Source of the DNA: Marinomonas atlantica
Lineage (GTDB): Bacteria; Pseudomonadota; Gammaproteobacteria; Pseudomonadales; Marinomonadaceae
Direction: 5' to 3'
Assembly: GCF_001639725.1 (NCBI RefSeq)
Contig: NZ_LTAW01000006.1
Location: 247,089 to 311,088 of the forward strand
DNA length: 64,000 nucleotides
Shown: in pieces, positions 39,908 through 49,388 of the stretch
Layout of the letters: each line of letters starts with the position of its first letter
How positions within the stretch are numbered: position 1 is the first letter of the stretch
The notes under the pieces: model-generated
The model's database searches: none
Told to the model about the DNA's origin: nothing
Seen by the model: the letters and a program-made list of their open reading frames with translations, nothing else
Position numbers and translations under genes: made by a program

Positions 39908-41926
39908 TTACACTTTGGTGGGCTTATGCGCAGCCAAGGCATTCTCTAAGCTAGTAGGCTTCGAAAATAAGAAACCTTGGAAGCAATGACAGCCCAACGT
40001 TCGTAAGTAGTCCAACTGCTCCAATGTCTCAACACCCTCTGCCACAAGCTTGTAATCCAAAGCTTGTGCGATATTAACCATTGACTCGACCACGACACGT
40101 GCTTTGGGGTCTTCTAAACGATTCACAAAGCTGCGATCTATTTTAATCTCATCAACAGATAAGCGCTGCAAATGCGCGAACGACGTATAGCCTGTGCCAA
40201 AGTCATCGAGCGACACTGAGCACCCTAACGCCCGTAACTGTTCCAATACTTCTACTTTCGCTTCATCCATGTGCACAAAAAAGGTTTCTGTCACCTCAAA
40301 ACAAATACTAGAGGCAGACACACCTGCACTGCGCAAAGCGGCATCAATACGCTGTGCGAATTCGCTGTCGAGCAGCTCTTGCGCTGAGATGTTAATGGAT
40401 AAAACAAAACCATCAGGCAATTTGTGTTGCTTAATCGCTGTCAGTGCTTTGCGCAGCACTAGCATATCGATCTCTTGAATCAGATTGGCCTTTTCAGCAA
40501 CGGGAATATACACCTCTGGAGACAATTGTTTTAAGCTTTCGGAATTAGAGCGCAGTAAGGCTTCTGCACCGATTACTAGGTCGCGCCTGGCATCGTACAG
40601 CGGCATAAAGACCAAATAAAAGTCGTCTTCTGCAATGCAACGACGTATGGCCTGTTCCACCGATGCTTTGCGTTGCAGTGGTTCATCCAATTCCGACGTA
40701 TAACGCTTAGCAAACACATTTCTATCTTTCGGCTGGTCCAGAACAAAGCGACCTTTTTCCAGTACGGCATCCAGTTTCTTGGGAATCGATGACTCCACCA
40801 CCACACTCGCCATCACATCCAGTTTAAGATGGCCAACCCCCTCCATCTCAACACCTTCCTTGAAAATCCGTTCCAGTAGCTGCTCACGCGCTAATATCCC
40901 TGTAGGACAAAACAGAGCAAACTCTGTCTCGCTAAGACGAACCAAACTGACCGACTGAGACTGAAAAACAGACAGCAAGCGCTGTTTGGTTTTAATCAGC
41001 AGCTGATTAAAGACTTTTTCACCAAAATGACGCTCTAAAATGGCTGCATTATCAAATCGCAGAATATACAAAGCGCCGCCTGCTTCCGGCGCTAAACCAC
41101 GCATATAGTCTCTTAAACCTTGCTCATTCAAAAGTTCTGTCGAATGATCATACAATGCCACGCGCCGCATTCGCTGTAAGGTTCCGTGACCTCGCCAAGA
41201 GAAGTGGAGCAGGCTTCCTACCCCCACCATTAGCCAAAAGGTAATCAACCAATTATTCAACGACAACGGGTCAACAAGATAACCATCTACTTTTAATTCA
41301 GACACCGTAAATTGATAGTCGCCTTCATACTTGAGAGGGCTATCATTCAATAAGATATGCACACTTTCAACTTGGCTAAAATCTTTTTTGGCGTCTTCAA
41401 AACTGATGTTGTAAGCATCCTGCCACCAACTGGCGACGTCAAAACGCTCTAGCGGGATATCAAACGTGCCGCTGCCAATCCGTGTTGAGTGAAACTTTAA
41501 ATTTGAATCAGTCAATGCTTGATCGGCCGAATCTTTAAACATACTCACAATGTTGACTTGCAATCTTCCATCAAAACGCTCGGGGGCCGTCAGCATCTGT
41601 GCCGCAATTGCCATACGATCAATTTTATCAAAAGAGAATAGATTACCTTGGGCATCCTTGGGCAAATGCACCCGAACACCGCAAGTATAAGAAGGCTGAA
41701 CTTCTGATAAACGACAGCGAACAAGCAACTGGCCATCATTATTTTCTGGCCGCAGCTCGGTAGTTTGAATAGCTTGTATGTTGATCCCTTCTAAATCAAA
41801 CAAATCCACTTGATAATGGTTAAACGAGGTACGAGCCCATAAAAACACTAACGCACTGATAATACCGATCGAGATAAACAACTGACGGTAAATAGAAGGA
41901 CTCTGAGACAATCCGTTTCGAGACAT
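39908..41926 (-). CDS. Membrane EAL phosphodiesterase with degenerate GGDEF domain
   Basis: A 672-residue protein predicted to degrade cyclic di-GMP. A membrane helix at about 15-33 and another at about 225-245 (LNNWLITFWLMVGVG) enclose a periplasmic domain of about 190 residues with beta-rich sequence, possibly a ligand-binding jelly roll. The GGDEF domain (about 255-410) has SETEF where the active site should be, so it is probably not a cyclase. The EAL domain (about 420-670) looks active: GAEALLR, FVLSINISAQELL, CFEVTET, SLDDFGTGYTSFAHL, IKIDRSFV and AEGVETLEQL. It is a single gene. Confidence 0.93.
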   Translation of the reverse strand: MSRNGLSQSPSIYRQLFISIGIISALVFLWARTSFNHYQVDLFDLEGINIQAIQTTELRPENNDGQLLVRCRLSEVQPSYTCGVRVHLPKDAQGNLFSFDKIDRMAIAAQMLTAPERFDGRLQVNIVSMFKDSADQALTDSNLKFHSTRIGSGTFDIPLERFDVASWWQDAYNISFEDAKKDFSQVESVHILLNDSPLKYEGDYQFTVSELKVDGYLVDPLSLNNWLITFWLMVGVGSLLHFSWRGHGTLQRMRRVALYDHSTELLNEQGLRDYMRGLAPEAGGALYILRFDNAAILERHFGEKVFNQLLIKTKQRLLSVFQSQSVSLVRLSETEFALFCPTGILAREQLLERIFKEGVEMEGVGHLKLDVMASVVVESSIPKKLDAVLEKGRFVLDQPKDRNVFAKRYTSELDEPLQRKASVEQAIRRCIAEDDFYLVFMPLYDARRDLVIGAEALLRSNSESLKQLSPEVYIPVAEKANLIQEIDMLVLRKALTAIKQHKLPDGFVLSINISAQELLDSEFAQRIDAALRSAGVSASSICFEVTETFFVHMDEAKVEVLEQLRALGCSVSLDDFGTGYTSFAHLQRLSVDEIKIDRSFVNRLEDPKARVVVESMVNIAQALDYKLVAEGVETLEQLDYLRTLGCHCFQGFLFSKPTSLENALAAHKPTKV

Positions 41927-42433
41927 AATATCCTTACAGCATTATTAGTATTATGGACTCTTCATAGTAGCCACAAAAAGGCATTTCGACTTAACCTAAT
42001 CCGACAAAAACCACCGCTTTTTGACTTAGATCTTTATTTAAAACGATACATTTTTAATAATGCACGCTAACTCATAAACAATAGTAATACTTACTGATTT
42101 GGAGCGATCACAGATTTCGCAAAAATCGTCAACCACGCGTAAAGGGTCTTGTTGCAGCCAAAAACGAGGCATACATTCATTTAACGCTTTGTGCTTCGCG
42201 TATCTCTTTGAGTATTAACTAGGTGTACAGGTGAAGGGGTCACTATAGTGAAGCGTTATACATAATTGGTGCAGGACAGCCTTATTATGTTAAAAATGAA
42301 AGCTCGGTTTGATTTGCTAAGCACAAAGCGTTTTTATCTACTATCTGACAAATTTTGCTCGCGTGCTTGAAATACACAGGTCGCACCCCAACCAAGTTCT
42401 TTATCAGAACCTTAACTAACGGAATATTTTCAC
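41927..42433. other. Gene-free 507-bp region upstream of the FKBP gene
   Basis: No coding region is supported. It should contain the divergent promoters of the EAL gene and the FKBP gene. A 12-bp perfect palindrome lies at 42240-42251. No RNA gene was recognised. Confidence 0.55.
42240..42251. promoter_or_regulatory. Perfect 12-bp palindrome upstream of the FKBP gene
   Basis: TCACTATAGTGA is its own reverse complement. It lies 182 bp before the FKBP start codon and could be an operator. No regulator can be named. Confidence 0.3.
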
Positions 42434-43123
42434 ATGAAAAAAACATTAGTCGCAGCACTGGTTGTCTCTTCAGTTTCACTCGCGAACGCTGCAGACGTCG
42501 AGCTTGATAGCAAAGAACAGAAACTGGGTTACTCAATCGGTACAATGTTTGGCAGCCGCATGGCAAATGACTTCGAAGGCATGGACTTAGAATCCTTCAA
42601 AGCAGGCTTTGAAGACTCTTTCAATGATGTTGAACCTCAAATGTCTATGGAAGATGTTCAAGCAACAATTCAGGCTTTCCAGCAACAACAAATGGAAAAA
42701 GCACAACGTGAACAGGCTAAAATGGCAGAAGCAGCACAATCGACTTCGCAGGCTTGGTTAGCTGAAAAAGCGGAACAAGACGGCGTGATGACGACAGACT
42801 CAGGTCTAATGTACAAAGTCATCGAACAAGGCGATGGTGCTAAACCAGCCGAAACAGATACTGTTAAAGTGAATTACGAAGGCAAATTGGTTGATGGCAC
42901 TGTCTTCGATAGCTCTTATGAGCGTGGCGAGCCTATTTCTTTCCCACTAAATCAAGTGATTCCTGGCTGGACAGAAGGTGTACAACTGATGCCTGTTGGC
43001 TCTAAGTACACATTCTATATTCCTTCTGATTTAGCGTACGGCCCAGGCGGAACAGGCCCAATCCCGCCACATTCAGCACTTGAGTTTACAGTAGAACTGC
43101 TGGACATCGAAAGCGCTGAGTAA
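42434..43123 (+). CDS. Periplasmic FKBP-type peptidyl-prolyl isomerase (FkpA/Mip type)
   Basis: A 229-residue folding helper for exported proteins. The signal peptide MKKTLVAALVVSSVSLANA is followed by an N-terminal dimerisation part (KEQKLGYSIGTMFG, about 27-40), a long Gln/Glu-rich helix (about 75-115) and the C-terminal FKBP domain with VKVNYEGKLVDGTVFDSSYE, FPLNQVIPGWTEGVQLMPVG and YGPGGTGPIPPHSALEFTVE. The domain order is that of FkpA, FklB and Mip. The Cys-free mature sequence suits a periplasmic location. It is a single gene with its own terminator. Confidence 0.95.
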   Translation: MKKTLVAALVVSSVSLANAADVELDSKEQKLGYSIGTMFGSRMANDFEGMDLESFKAGFEDSFNDVEPQMSMEDVQATIQAFQQQQMEKAQREQAKMAEAAQSTSQAWLAEKAEQDGVMTTDSGLMYKVIEQGDGAKPAETDTVKVNYEGKLVDGTVFDSSYERGEPISFPLNQVIPGWTEGVQLMPVGSKYTFYIPSDLAYGPGGTGPIPPHSALEFTVELLDIESAE

Positions 43124-43152
43124 ATCGAGACTTTACTCGCTTAAGCAAATTG

Positions 43153-43181
43153 AAACGCCCTCCAAACTAGGGCGTTTTTTT
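43153..43181 (+). terminator. Terminator of the FKBP gene
   Basis: AAACGCCCT (43153-43161) and AGGGCGTTT (43169-43177) pair around a 7-base loop and a T-run follows. Confidence 0.93.
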
Positions 43182-43217
43182 GTGTTAAGACCTTGCCCGT
43201 TATAGCAAAATTCGTCC

Positions 43218-43484
43218 ATGCTTATACCTGTAATCCTCGGTAGCGGTAAACGGAACACACGTAGCCACGACAATAAATACAGGGCTGGGGCAACAACTCC
43301 ACTGTGCCATTATCCAGCGCACAAAAATTGGCTCACCCCATGTTATTGAAGCTATGAAAACAGATATACACTTGATGGTGTTCGTGTTTGTCTCAGTAAT
43401 CAGGCCATTGTTCACTTACGGGCATCAGGTAATGCCCCTGAGCTAAGAGTTTACACAGAAGACAACTCGCCTCAAGCAGCCTAA
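43218..43484 (+). pseudogene. Decayed manC-manB remnant (GDP-mannose genes)
   Basis: Three separate pieces of sense sequence can be read on the plus strand. At 43218 ATG begins MLIPVIL, the invariant start of mannose-1-phosphate guanylyltransferase ManC, and then breaks down. At 43303-43356 a second frame reads [14 protein letters not shown], a phosphomannomutase (ManB) motif. At 43371-43484 a third frame reads [20 protein letters not shown], then [16 protein letters not shown] and a stop, which is the ManB C-terminus. About 1.5 kb of manC and most of manB are missing. The remnant sits at the end of the polysaccharide locus, on the opposite strand. The match is by recognition, not by alignment. 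Confidence 0.72.
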
Positions 43485-43508
43485 CTTTTATGCCAAGAGC
43501 TTGTTAAG

Positions 43509-44759
43509 CTACTTCAACGATTTCTGCCAACGTAAGGCCGCCCAGAAAAAGATTATCGGAAAAACATACATCATCACACCGATATTGTGACTGAACATAG
43601 ACTGGGTCAAAGCAAAATCCATATAGCACATAGGCACTAATGCCCCCGCAATGGCATAAGGCTTAATCTCCCAGTTATCGCGGTACTGTTTAACAGACGC
43701 CATAAAGAGTCTCAATGGTACTAGATAGACAATCATTAGACACATCAGCCCGACCAAGCCATGAAAGCCAAGTGCCGTAAGATATTCATTGTGTAAGTGA
43801 TCAAACTTAGCTGCTTGTGGGTGAATCAATCCTTGATTCGCCAGTTCATTACGTATTTCACGACTGCCGTACTGCCCTTCTCCAAATACTGGCGACTCGG
43901 CCGCCAAATAGAACGATGAGCGCCACATGTCAAAGCGCAATCCAATCGAAGTATAACTGTCCCCTGACTGATATTTTTCAATATCAGTCAGTGCTGCGCC
44001 AAGCCGCTGCTGAATACCCGTTTGTGGAGTCGCAATAACACCGATTAAAAATACAATCGCACCAAATAAGCCAGTCAGCATCAACTTTTTATTAAACAGA
44101 TCGCGACTTTGCCATAACAAGAATCCGCCAATCAATGGGGCCGCTACCCAGCCACCTCGCGACCCAGATAAAAAAGACGCTGCAACTCCCGAGAATACGG
44201 CGATCGCACTGATCAGCGCCCACGCCCACTGTTTTTTATGATAGAAATACATCAAAGCCGCACAGCTCATAAAGCCCAGCATCATAGCCGTATCGCCAAA
44301 CATAATGGCATTTTCGCCGCCCTGCGCGCGCGGCAAGCCTAAATAGAAGCGATCATATATAGCAACACCTAAACTGGAAATAGCACCCATTGCAACGCCA
44401 TAGAACAACATCGGTTGCTTTGGTGGCATCAGTTTCAGAAGCATAAACAGAACAGGAAGACATAATAAGAATCGTGAGGGACGATCTAATTCACGTGTAT
44501 GCCAACCGTCTAAATAGACGAAATAACACATCGCTAGTGCATACCCAGAAAAGGCGATAACGAGCACATAATCTTTCTTAGCGAGTTTTAGCGCGGCTGC
44601 TTTCTGCTTTATAAGGACAAAAAAAGATATCAAAAACAACATCGCCGCAGGGACAGAGTAGCCACCTGCCACACTTAAGTTAAGCGCTAGAAGCACACCC
44701 GCTGAACACCAAGCCAACAAGCTTATCAATAACACATCTACATCCCACTTGAACAACAA
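43509..44759 (-). CDS. O-antigen ligase / polymerase family membrane protein
   Basis: A 416-residue inner-membrane protein with about ten to twelve hydrophobic segments and the Wzy_C (WaaL/Wzy) domain: the SGSRGGWVAAPLIG block at about 190-205 and a large periplasmic loop at about 245-305 with PVFGEGQYGSREIRNE and FDHLHNEYLTALGFHGLVGL, where the His is family-conserved. It would polymerise repeat units or transfer polysaccharide to lipid A-core. Ligase and polymerase cannot be told apart from sequence. It is last in the rml operon, 12 bp after the sugar-transferase gene. Confidence 0.9.
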   Translation of the reverse strand: MLFKWDVDVLLISLLAWCSAGVLLALNLSVAGGYSVPAAMLFLISFFVLIKQKAAALKLAKKDYVLVIAFSGYALAMCYFVYLDGWHTRELDRPSRFLLCLPVLFMLLKLMPPKQPMLFYGVAMGAISSLGVAIYDRFYLGLPRAQGGENAIMFGDTAMMLGFMSCAALMYFYHKKQWAWALISAIAVFSGVAASFLSGSRGGWVAAPLIGGFLLWQSRDLFNKKLMLTGLFGAIVFLIGVIATPQTGIQQRLGAALTDIEKYQSGDSYTSIGLRFDMWRSSFYLAAESPVFGEGQYGSREIRNELANQGLIHPQAAKFDHLHNEYLTALGFHGLVGLMCLMIVYLVPLRLFMASVKQYRDNWEIKPYAIAGALVPMCYMDFALTQSMFSHNIGVMMYVFPIIFFWAALRWQKSLK

Positions 44760-44771
44760 CTGAAGGTGCTA

Positions 44772-46103
44772 CTAATGGCCTTTTCTGCCTAGCACCACAA
44801 CCACAGTACGCAAAATCGTTTCGAGCTCTAACCACACACTCCAATGCTTAATGTAATACAGATCATACATAAGCTTTTGACGGGCATCTTCTAAATTAGA
44901 TCCGTATGGATAGCACACTTGCGCCCATCCTGATATTCCAGGCCGCACAAGGTGACGCTCATGATAGTAAGGAATTTCCTTTTCATAATCTTCAACAAGG
45001 ATATCCCACTCTGTCCGAGGTCCTACCAAGTGCATTTCGCCTCGCGCCACATTCCACAGCTGGGGCAGTTCATCTATCCGAAACTTACGCATCACATTGC
45101 CAAAAGGGAAAATACGAGGGTCTTCTTTTTGAGTATATGGGTCAAAATGCGCATTTTCATGCATACTACGAAACTTTAATGCAACAAAGTTTTTACCGCC
45201 TAACCCAACTCGACACTGCCGAAATAAAATACTACCCGGAGATTGTGTACGTATTTTAAGGATCGCATAAATAATAAGCGGCGAACATATCAGCCCTATA
45301 CTCAAAACAGCTAAGCAATCAATCGTACGTTTAAATAGATAGTTTTTAAGATTGTAAGGGCGGACTTTCTCAAGGTAACTCAAATCCTCACCATCATAAG
45401 GGATATAACATTTGCGTAGAAATGCCTCCATAAATCGATGTAAAACGATTAAGCGAATCCCTTTTAAATCAAGATGTGTTAACTCTTTAATCAACTTATT
45501 TGTTGCTGGTGCTTCCAAATTAAGCAATAAGTAATCCGGAGACAGTTTCAAGATATGGTGTTCAATATCATCGCTTTCATTCAAGCTAAAATACGTCAAC
45601 TCAATGCCTTGAAACTCCAACATCGCGTACTCTAACTCATTGAATTCATAATGCCGCCCTAACACAGCCACTTGAATTTTTGCTTGCGAGAACCCTCTTG
45701 AATAACGCTGAATCATCACTTTCGTGAACATCACTAAGAAAGGCGTGATCACAACCCAAGCGGATACGATCCAACGATCAAATTGTAAATTTGATAAATA
45801 GAAAAACAGCAACACCAACAAAAAGAACACGTTTAAAAACCATGTCTTGAACGTCACTTCTAGCTTCTTCGCAAACGCTCTTTCGTTGTAACGGCTGTAG
45901 CCGCCTTGAATACCAATGCATGTGGCAAAAAACACACCACTTAACGCAGCCATCCAATGGTATTCACTTTCCCAATCACCTGATCCAAACATGCTAAACA
46001 GTACAGACAGTAAAGCACCTGGTAATAACAAATCCACAAATGCATAAGAGAAAGGCACTCTACGATCTTGATATCGTTTCACTGAACTTTTTTTCATCAA
46101 CAA
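44772..46103 (-). CDS. Polyprenyl-phosphate sugar-1-phosphate transferase (WbaP/ExoY family)
   Basis: Starts repeat-unit assembly by moving a sugar-1-phosphate from a nucleotide sugar to undecaprenyl phosphate. It has 443 residues. Four membrane segments lie in about 20-130, then a Rossmann-like CoA-binding-type middle part, a fifth membrane helix (about 262-283), and the catalytic bacterial transferase domain: FRQCRVGLGGKNFVALKFRS, FRIDELPQLWNVARGEMHLV, GPRTEW, and RHLVRPGISGWAQVCYPYG. The sugar is unknown; family members use galactose, glucose or N-acetyl sugars. It belongs to the operon with rmlBADC. Confidence 0.93.
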   Translation of the reverse strand: MLMKKSSVKRYQDRRVPFSYAFVDLLLPGALLSVLFSMFGSGDWESEYHWMAALSGVFFATCIGIQGGYSRYNERAFAKKLEVTFKTWFLNVFFLLVLLFFYLSNLQFDRWIVSAWVVITPFLVMFTKVMIQRYSRGFSQAKIQVAVLGRHYEFNELEYAMLEFQGIELTYFSLNESDDIEHHILKLSPDYLLLNLEAPATNKLIKELTHLDLKGIRLIVLHRFMEAFLRKCYIPYDGEDLSYLEKVRPYNLKNYLFKRTIDCLAVLSIGLICSPLIIYAILKIRTQSPGSILFRQCRVGLGGKNFVALKFRSMHENAHFDPYTQKEDPRIFPFGNVMRKFRIDELPQLWNVARGEMHLVGPRTEWDILVEDYEKEIPYYHERHLVRPGISGWAQVCYPYGSNLEDARQKLMYDLYYIKHWSVWLELETILRTVVVVLGRKGH

Positions 46104-46149
46104 TCTAAGTACCTATTCAACATGACACAGCCAACTTCAATAATCTCAA

Positions 46150-47046
46150 CTAATAGATACACAATAAAAACATGACGAGCAACGCAAAGCGATCTCTCGG
46201 TCTACGTCGACACTGTAGGGCATTACTCAACCGAAAACCAAATGATTGCAATTTAGGGGTAAGCTCTGGCGCAACTAATGCACAGATTTCTTCAATTTGC
46301 CCTCGGTAATATTTGCTCGCAACTTGCTTTAAGCGCTTTTTATACGCGGAAATCCCTTCATTCACCCCTACCTGATTAGCCGCATGCTGCCGATAATGCA
46401 GGGTACTTTGTTCATCAATGAACCAAGCAATACCTTGCTGACGACAGTAGGCATATATCAACCAATCATGTAATGCGACCTTATTCAAATGCTCACGCCG
46501 CTCACGTAAAAATCTCTGTAATGGCTGTGCCACGGATTGATCCAGTACATAAGTACAGCCAGGCCCTGCCGCTTCAAAAAAATGATCATAACGCCTCTGG
46601 GGATAAGACTTTTTGACCAATTGTCGCCGACCATCTGGCCAAAAAGCCATAACATTCGAAGAATACACCAGACATAAGCCATCACGAATACATTGACAAG
46701 CATGCTCTAATTTAGTGTCTAACCAAATATCATCTTGATCAGCAAGCGAAATAGCATCAAATTTAGAAAAGTCGACATCTGTGAGCAAACGAAAAAAATT
46801 TGCCCCAGCACCACCAAAGCGTTCGCCATAAGGCAAAAGGTGTACATTTTCATGGGTATTAGCTAAGTTCTGACACCACGCCAGCGTACCATCCTCAATA
46901 CCGCTTTCGGAGCAGGCGTCTACGCTAATAAAAAGTGTGACCGACACATTTCGCTGTAACAAAATGCTATCTACTTGTTCAGCAATCCAACGAATACCTT
47001 GATAAGCTGCGAGCAACACAGCGACGTTAGGCAACGTTACCATCAT
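46150..47046 (-). CDS. Family 2 glycosyltransferase
   Basis: A 298-residue GT-A type glycosyltransferase. NVAVLLAAYQGIRWIAEQVD at about 7-26 is the nucleotide-sugar strand, SVDACSESG the next, and SLADQDDIWLDTKLEHA (about 95-111) holds the metal-binding DxD region typical of rhamnosyl- and related transferases. The later HDWLIYAYCRQ is the acceptor-side catalytic block. Given its place directly after rmlD (4-bp overlap), it may use dTDP-rhamnose; that is inference. It is the only glycosyltransferase in the operon besides the initiating enzyme. Confidence 0.9.
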   Translation of the reverse strand: MMVTLPNVAVLLAAYQGIRWIAEQVDSILLQRNVSVTLFISVDACSESGIEDGTLAWCQNLANTHENVHLLPYGERFGGAGANFFRLLTDVDFSKFDAISLADQDDIWLDTKLEHACQCIRDGLCLVYSSNVMAFWPDGRRQLVKKSYPQRRYDHFFEAAGPGCTYVLDQSVAQPLQRFLRERREHLNKVALHDWLIYAYCRQQGIAWFIDEQSTLHYRQHAANQVGVNEGISAYKKRLKQVASKYYRGQIEEICALVAPELTPKLQSFGFRLSNALQCRRRPRDRFALLVMFLLCIY

Positions 47047-47933
47047 TGGACTTCTTTCTTCAAAATCTCAAGCGTTTTATCCAGCGCACTTAGCCAATGA
47101 CAACCCGATACACCTAAGTTAGTCAGTGTCGCCATATCCAATACGGAGTATTCAGGCCGCTTAGCCGACGTTGGGTACTGTGCAGAACTGATCGCTGTCA
47201 ACTGAGGCGGAGTTTGAATTAAACCAAACTGCTCTGCTTTAGCAAAAATGGTACGAGCAAAACCGTGCCAACTAGTCGGCAAATCACCACAATAATGATG
47301 CATCCCCCATGCCAGCTCGCCGGTTTGTTGATATTGATCGCAAAGCTGCAAAATTGCCTGTGCTAAATCGCCTGCATAAGTCGGGCATCCATACTGGTCA
47401 GCCACAACGCTGAGTGAATCACGCTGATTCGCTAAGCGAACCATAGTTTTGACAAAGTTGTTGCCGTATTCGCTAAATACCCACGCCGTCCTCAATACAA
47501 TGTACTGAGTACACACTTGCGCAAGACGCTTTTCTCCAGCTAACTTAGAGGCTCCGTAGACCCCTTGTGGCGCAGTTGGATCACTAGGCTTATATGGTTC
47601 AACGCTATCGCCATCAAAGACATAATCGGTAGACACATGAATCACCGGAATGCCAAGCTGTTGCGCAGCTTGCGCAAGATTCTCTACACCCAACTCATTG
47701 ACAGCATACGCCTTATCAGGCTCATCTTCTGCTTTATCTACTGCCGTATAAGCAGCCGCATTCACAATAATATCTGGTTTGACTTCTGTGACCACAGATA
47801 ACACCTGATCCGTCTGCGAGATGTCTAAATCATCCGAGCCGTAGCTTATCAAGTCATGTTTAGAGGCTAAGCAAACATCTTGCAAGCAACGCCCTAGCTG
47901 ACCATTTTTCCCAGTTAGAAAAATACGCATCAA
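47043..47933 (-). CDS. rfbD: dTDP-4-dehydrorhamnose reductase
   Basis: Last step of dTDP-L-rhamnose synthesis: NADPH-dependent reduction of dTDP-4-dehydro-L-rhamnose. It has 296 residues, an extended short-chain dehydrogenase. MRIFLTGKNGQLGRCLQ is the nucleotide-binding loop, VDKAEDEPDKAYAVNELG, STDYVFDGDS and YGASKLAGEKRL carry the Thr/Tyr/Lys catalytic set, and VLRTAWVFSEYGNNFVKTM follows. Two Met at the start give a one-residue ambiguity. Its stop overlaps the glycosyltransferase start by 4 bp, and rfbC ends directly before it. Confidence 0.97.
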   Translation of the reverse strand: MMRIFLTGKNGQLGRCLQDVCLASKHDLISYGSDDLDISQTDQVLSVVTEVKPDIIVNAAAYTAVDKAEDEPDKAYAVNELGVENLAQAAQQLGIPVIHVSTDYVFDGDSVEPYKPSDPTAPQGVYGASKLAGEKRLAQVCTQYIVLRTAWVFSEYGNNFVKTMVRLANQRDSLSVVADQYGCPTYAGDLAQAILQLCDQYQQTGELAWGMHHYCGDLPTSWHGFARTIFAKAEQFGLIQTPPQLTAISSAQYPTSAKRPEYSVLDMATLTNLGVSGCHWLSALDKTLEILKKEVQ

Positions 47934-48473
47934 TCAATTCCCAAGCTGTTCAAGAGTCAGTCCAAGCTCGTCCTTGGCGGATAAAATCGGTTCGATTCCG
48001 TTTGGCCATTCGATTCCGACACTGGCATCGTTCCATATTAAGCAGCCTTCATCACTCGGATCATAATAGTCCGTGCACTTGTACTCAAAGTCTGCAATGT
48101 CCGACAAAACAACAAAGCCATGGGCCAAACCCGGTGGCACCCAAAACTGACGTTTATTGTCTTCACTCAACAACACGCCAGCCCATTGTCCATAGGTAGG
48201 AGAATCAGGACGAATATCCACAGCTACATCAAATACTTCACCACGAACAACACGTACTAACTTGCCTTGTGGCTTACTTTTCTGAAAATGTAAACCACGT
48301 AAAACGTTCTTGCCTGAGCGGGAATGATTGTCTTGTACAAATGGCAAATCAATACCTGCCATTTCCTGATAACGTTCTGCTTGAAAGGTTTCAAGGAAAA
48401 AACCACGCTCGTCACCAAAGATCTTTGGCTCAATAATCACAACATCTGCGATGTTTGTTTTAATCACATTCAT
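47934..48473 (-). CDS. rfbC: dTDP-4-dehydrorhamnose 3,5-epimerase
   Basis: Epimerises C3 and C5 of dTDP-4-keto-6-deoxyglucose. It has 179 residues with a cupin fold. VVIIEPKIFGDERGFFLETF at 11-30, FVQDNHSRSGKNVLRGLHFQ with the catalytic His at about 45-64, RGEVFDVAVDIR, and PPGLAHGFVVLSD are all present, with YKCTDYYDPSDE giving the catalytic Tyr region. It is directly adjacent to rfbD with no spacer and 23 bp after rfbA. Confidence 0.97.
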   Translation of the reverse strand: MNVIKTNIADVVIIEPKIFGDERGFFLETFQAERYQEMAGIDLPFVQDNHSRSGKNVLRGLHFQKSKPQGKLVRVVRGEVFDVAVDIRPDSPTYGQWAGVLLSEDNKRQFWVPPGLAHGFVVLSDIADFEYKCTDYYDPSDEGCLIWNDASVGIEWPNGIEPILSAKDELGLTLEQLGN

Positions 48474-48496
48474 ACTGTATTGGGTCCTAATAAAGC

Positions 48497-49378
48497 TTAC
48501 TGATAACCATCAGCGACTTTAAGAAGATACTGTCCGTATCCTGTTTTCTTTAACGCATTACCCGCGCTCAGCAAGTGCGCTTGGCTAATCCAATTCTGTC
48601 GAAAAGCAATCTCCTCCAGACACGCAATTTTCAGCCCTTGGCGATGCTCAACCGTTTGCACAAACTGTCCAGCTTCCAGCAACGAATCATGCGTTCCTGT
48701 ATCCAGCCAAGCAAAACCACGCCCCAACAAAGAAGTATGCAAATCTCCACGCTTTAAATACGCTAAATTAATGTCTGTGATTTCCAATTCACCACGCACA
48801 GAAGGCTGAATATTCTTGGCAATTTCAACCACATCATTATCGTAAAAATACAGTCCTGTGACAGCATAATTAGAACGCGGATTTTCCGGCTTTTCTTCTA
48901 TACTAATGGCCTTACCATGCTCATCAAACTCCACCACACCAAAGCGTTCAGGGTCCATAACATGGTAGCCGAATACCGTAGCGCCCGATGTTTGTGCGGC
49001 AGACTGCTTTAATTTATCCGAGAAATGCTGACCAAAGAAGATATTGTCGCCCAATACCAACGCAACGTTATCGTCGCCAATAAACTCTTCGCCGATAATA
49101 AACGCTTGCGCTAACCCATCAGGAGAAGGCTGAACAGCATAGGTCAACTCAACACCAAAGTAGCGACCGTCACCTAATAGCTTTTTAAAGCTTGCTTGAT
49201 CTTCAGGCGTCGTAATAATCAAAATTTCACGAATACCTGCCAGCATCAAAACCGACAACGGATAATAAATCATCGGTTTATCGTAAATCGGCATCAGCTG
49301 CTTTGACATACCTAACGTCAGGGGATGCAAACGAGTACCACTGCCGCCCGCTAAAATAATACCTTTACGCTTTGCCAT
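48497..49378 (-). CDS. rfbA: Glucose-1-phosphate thymidylyltransferase
   Basis: First enzyme of the rhamnose pathway, dTTP plus glucose-1-phosphate to dTDP-glucose. It has 293 residues from ATG 49378, which has AAGGTG 6 bp upstream; a GTG six codons earlier overlaps rfbB and lacks this spacing. [17 protein letters not shown] is the nucleotide-binding loop, [20 protein letters not shown] follows, then [11 protein letters not shown] with the metal Asp, [20 protein letters not shown], and [15 protein letters not shown]. It is embedded in the rml operon. Confidence 0.97.
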   Translation of the reverse strand: MAKRKGIILAGGSGTRLHPLTLGMSKQLMPIYDKPMIYYPLSVLMLAGIREILIITTPEDQASFKKLLGDGRYFGVELTYAVQPSPDGLAQAFIIGEEFIGDDNVALVLGDNIFFGQHFSDKLKQSAAQTSGATVFGYHVMDPERFGVVEFDEHGKAISIEEKPENPRSNYAVTGLYFYDNDVVEIAKNIQPSVRGELEITDINLAYLKRGDLHTSLLGRGFAWLDTGTHDSLLEAGQFVQTVEHRQGLKIACLEEIAFRQNWISQAHLLSAGNALKKTGYGQYLLKVADGYQ

Positions 49379-49388
49379 GCTGTTCACC

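Noticed and set aside
42285..42566. Minus-strand open frame over the start of the FKBP gene
   Set aside because: It has no family resemblance and overlaps a clear signal peptide and ribosome-binding region of a real gene.
43200..43415. 71-codon minus-strand frame next to the O-antigen ligase
   Set aside because: The plus strand reads ManC and ManB remnants here; the minus frame is a by-product.
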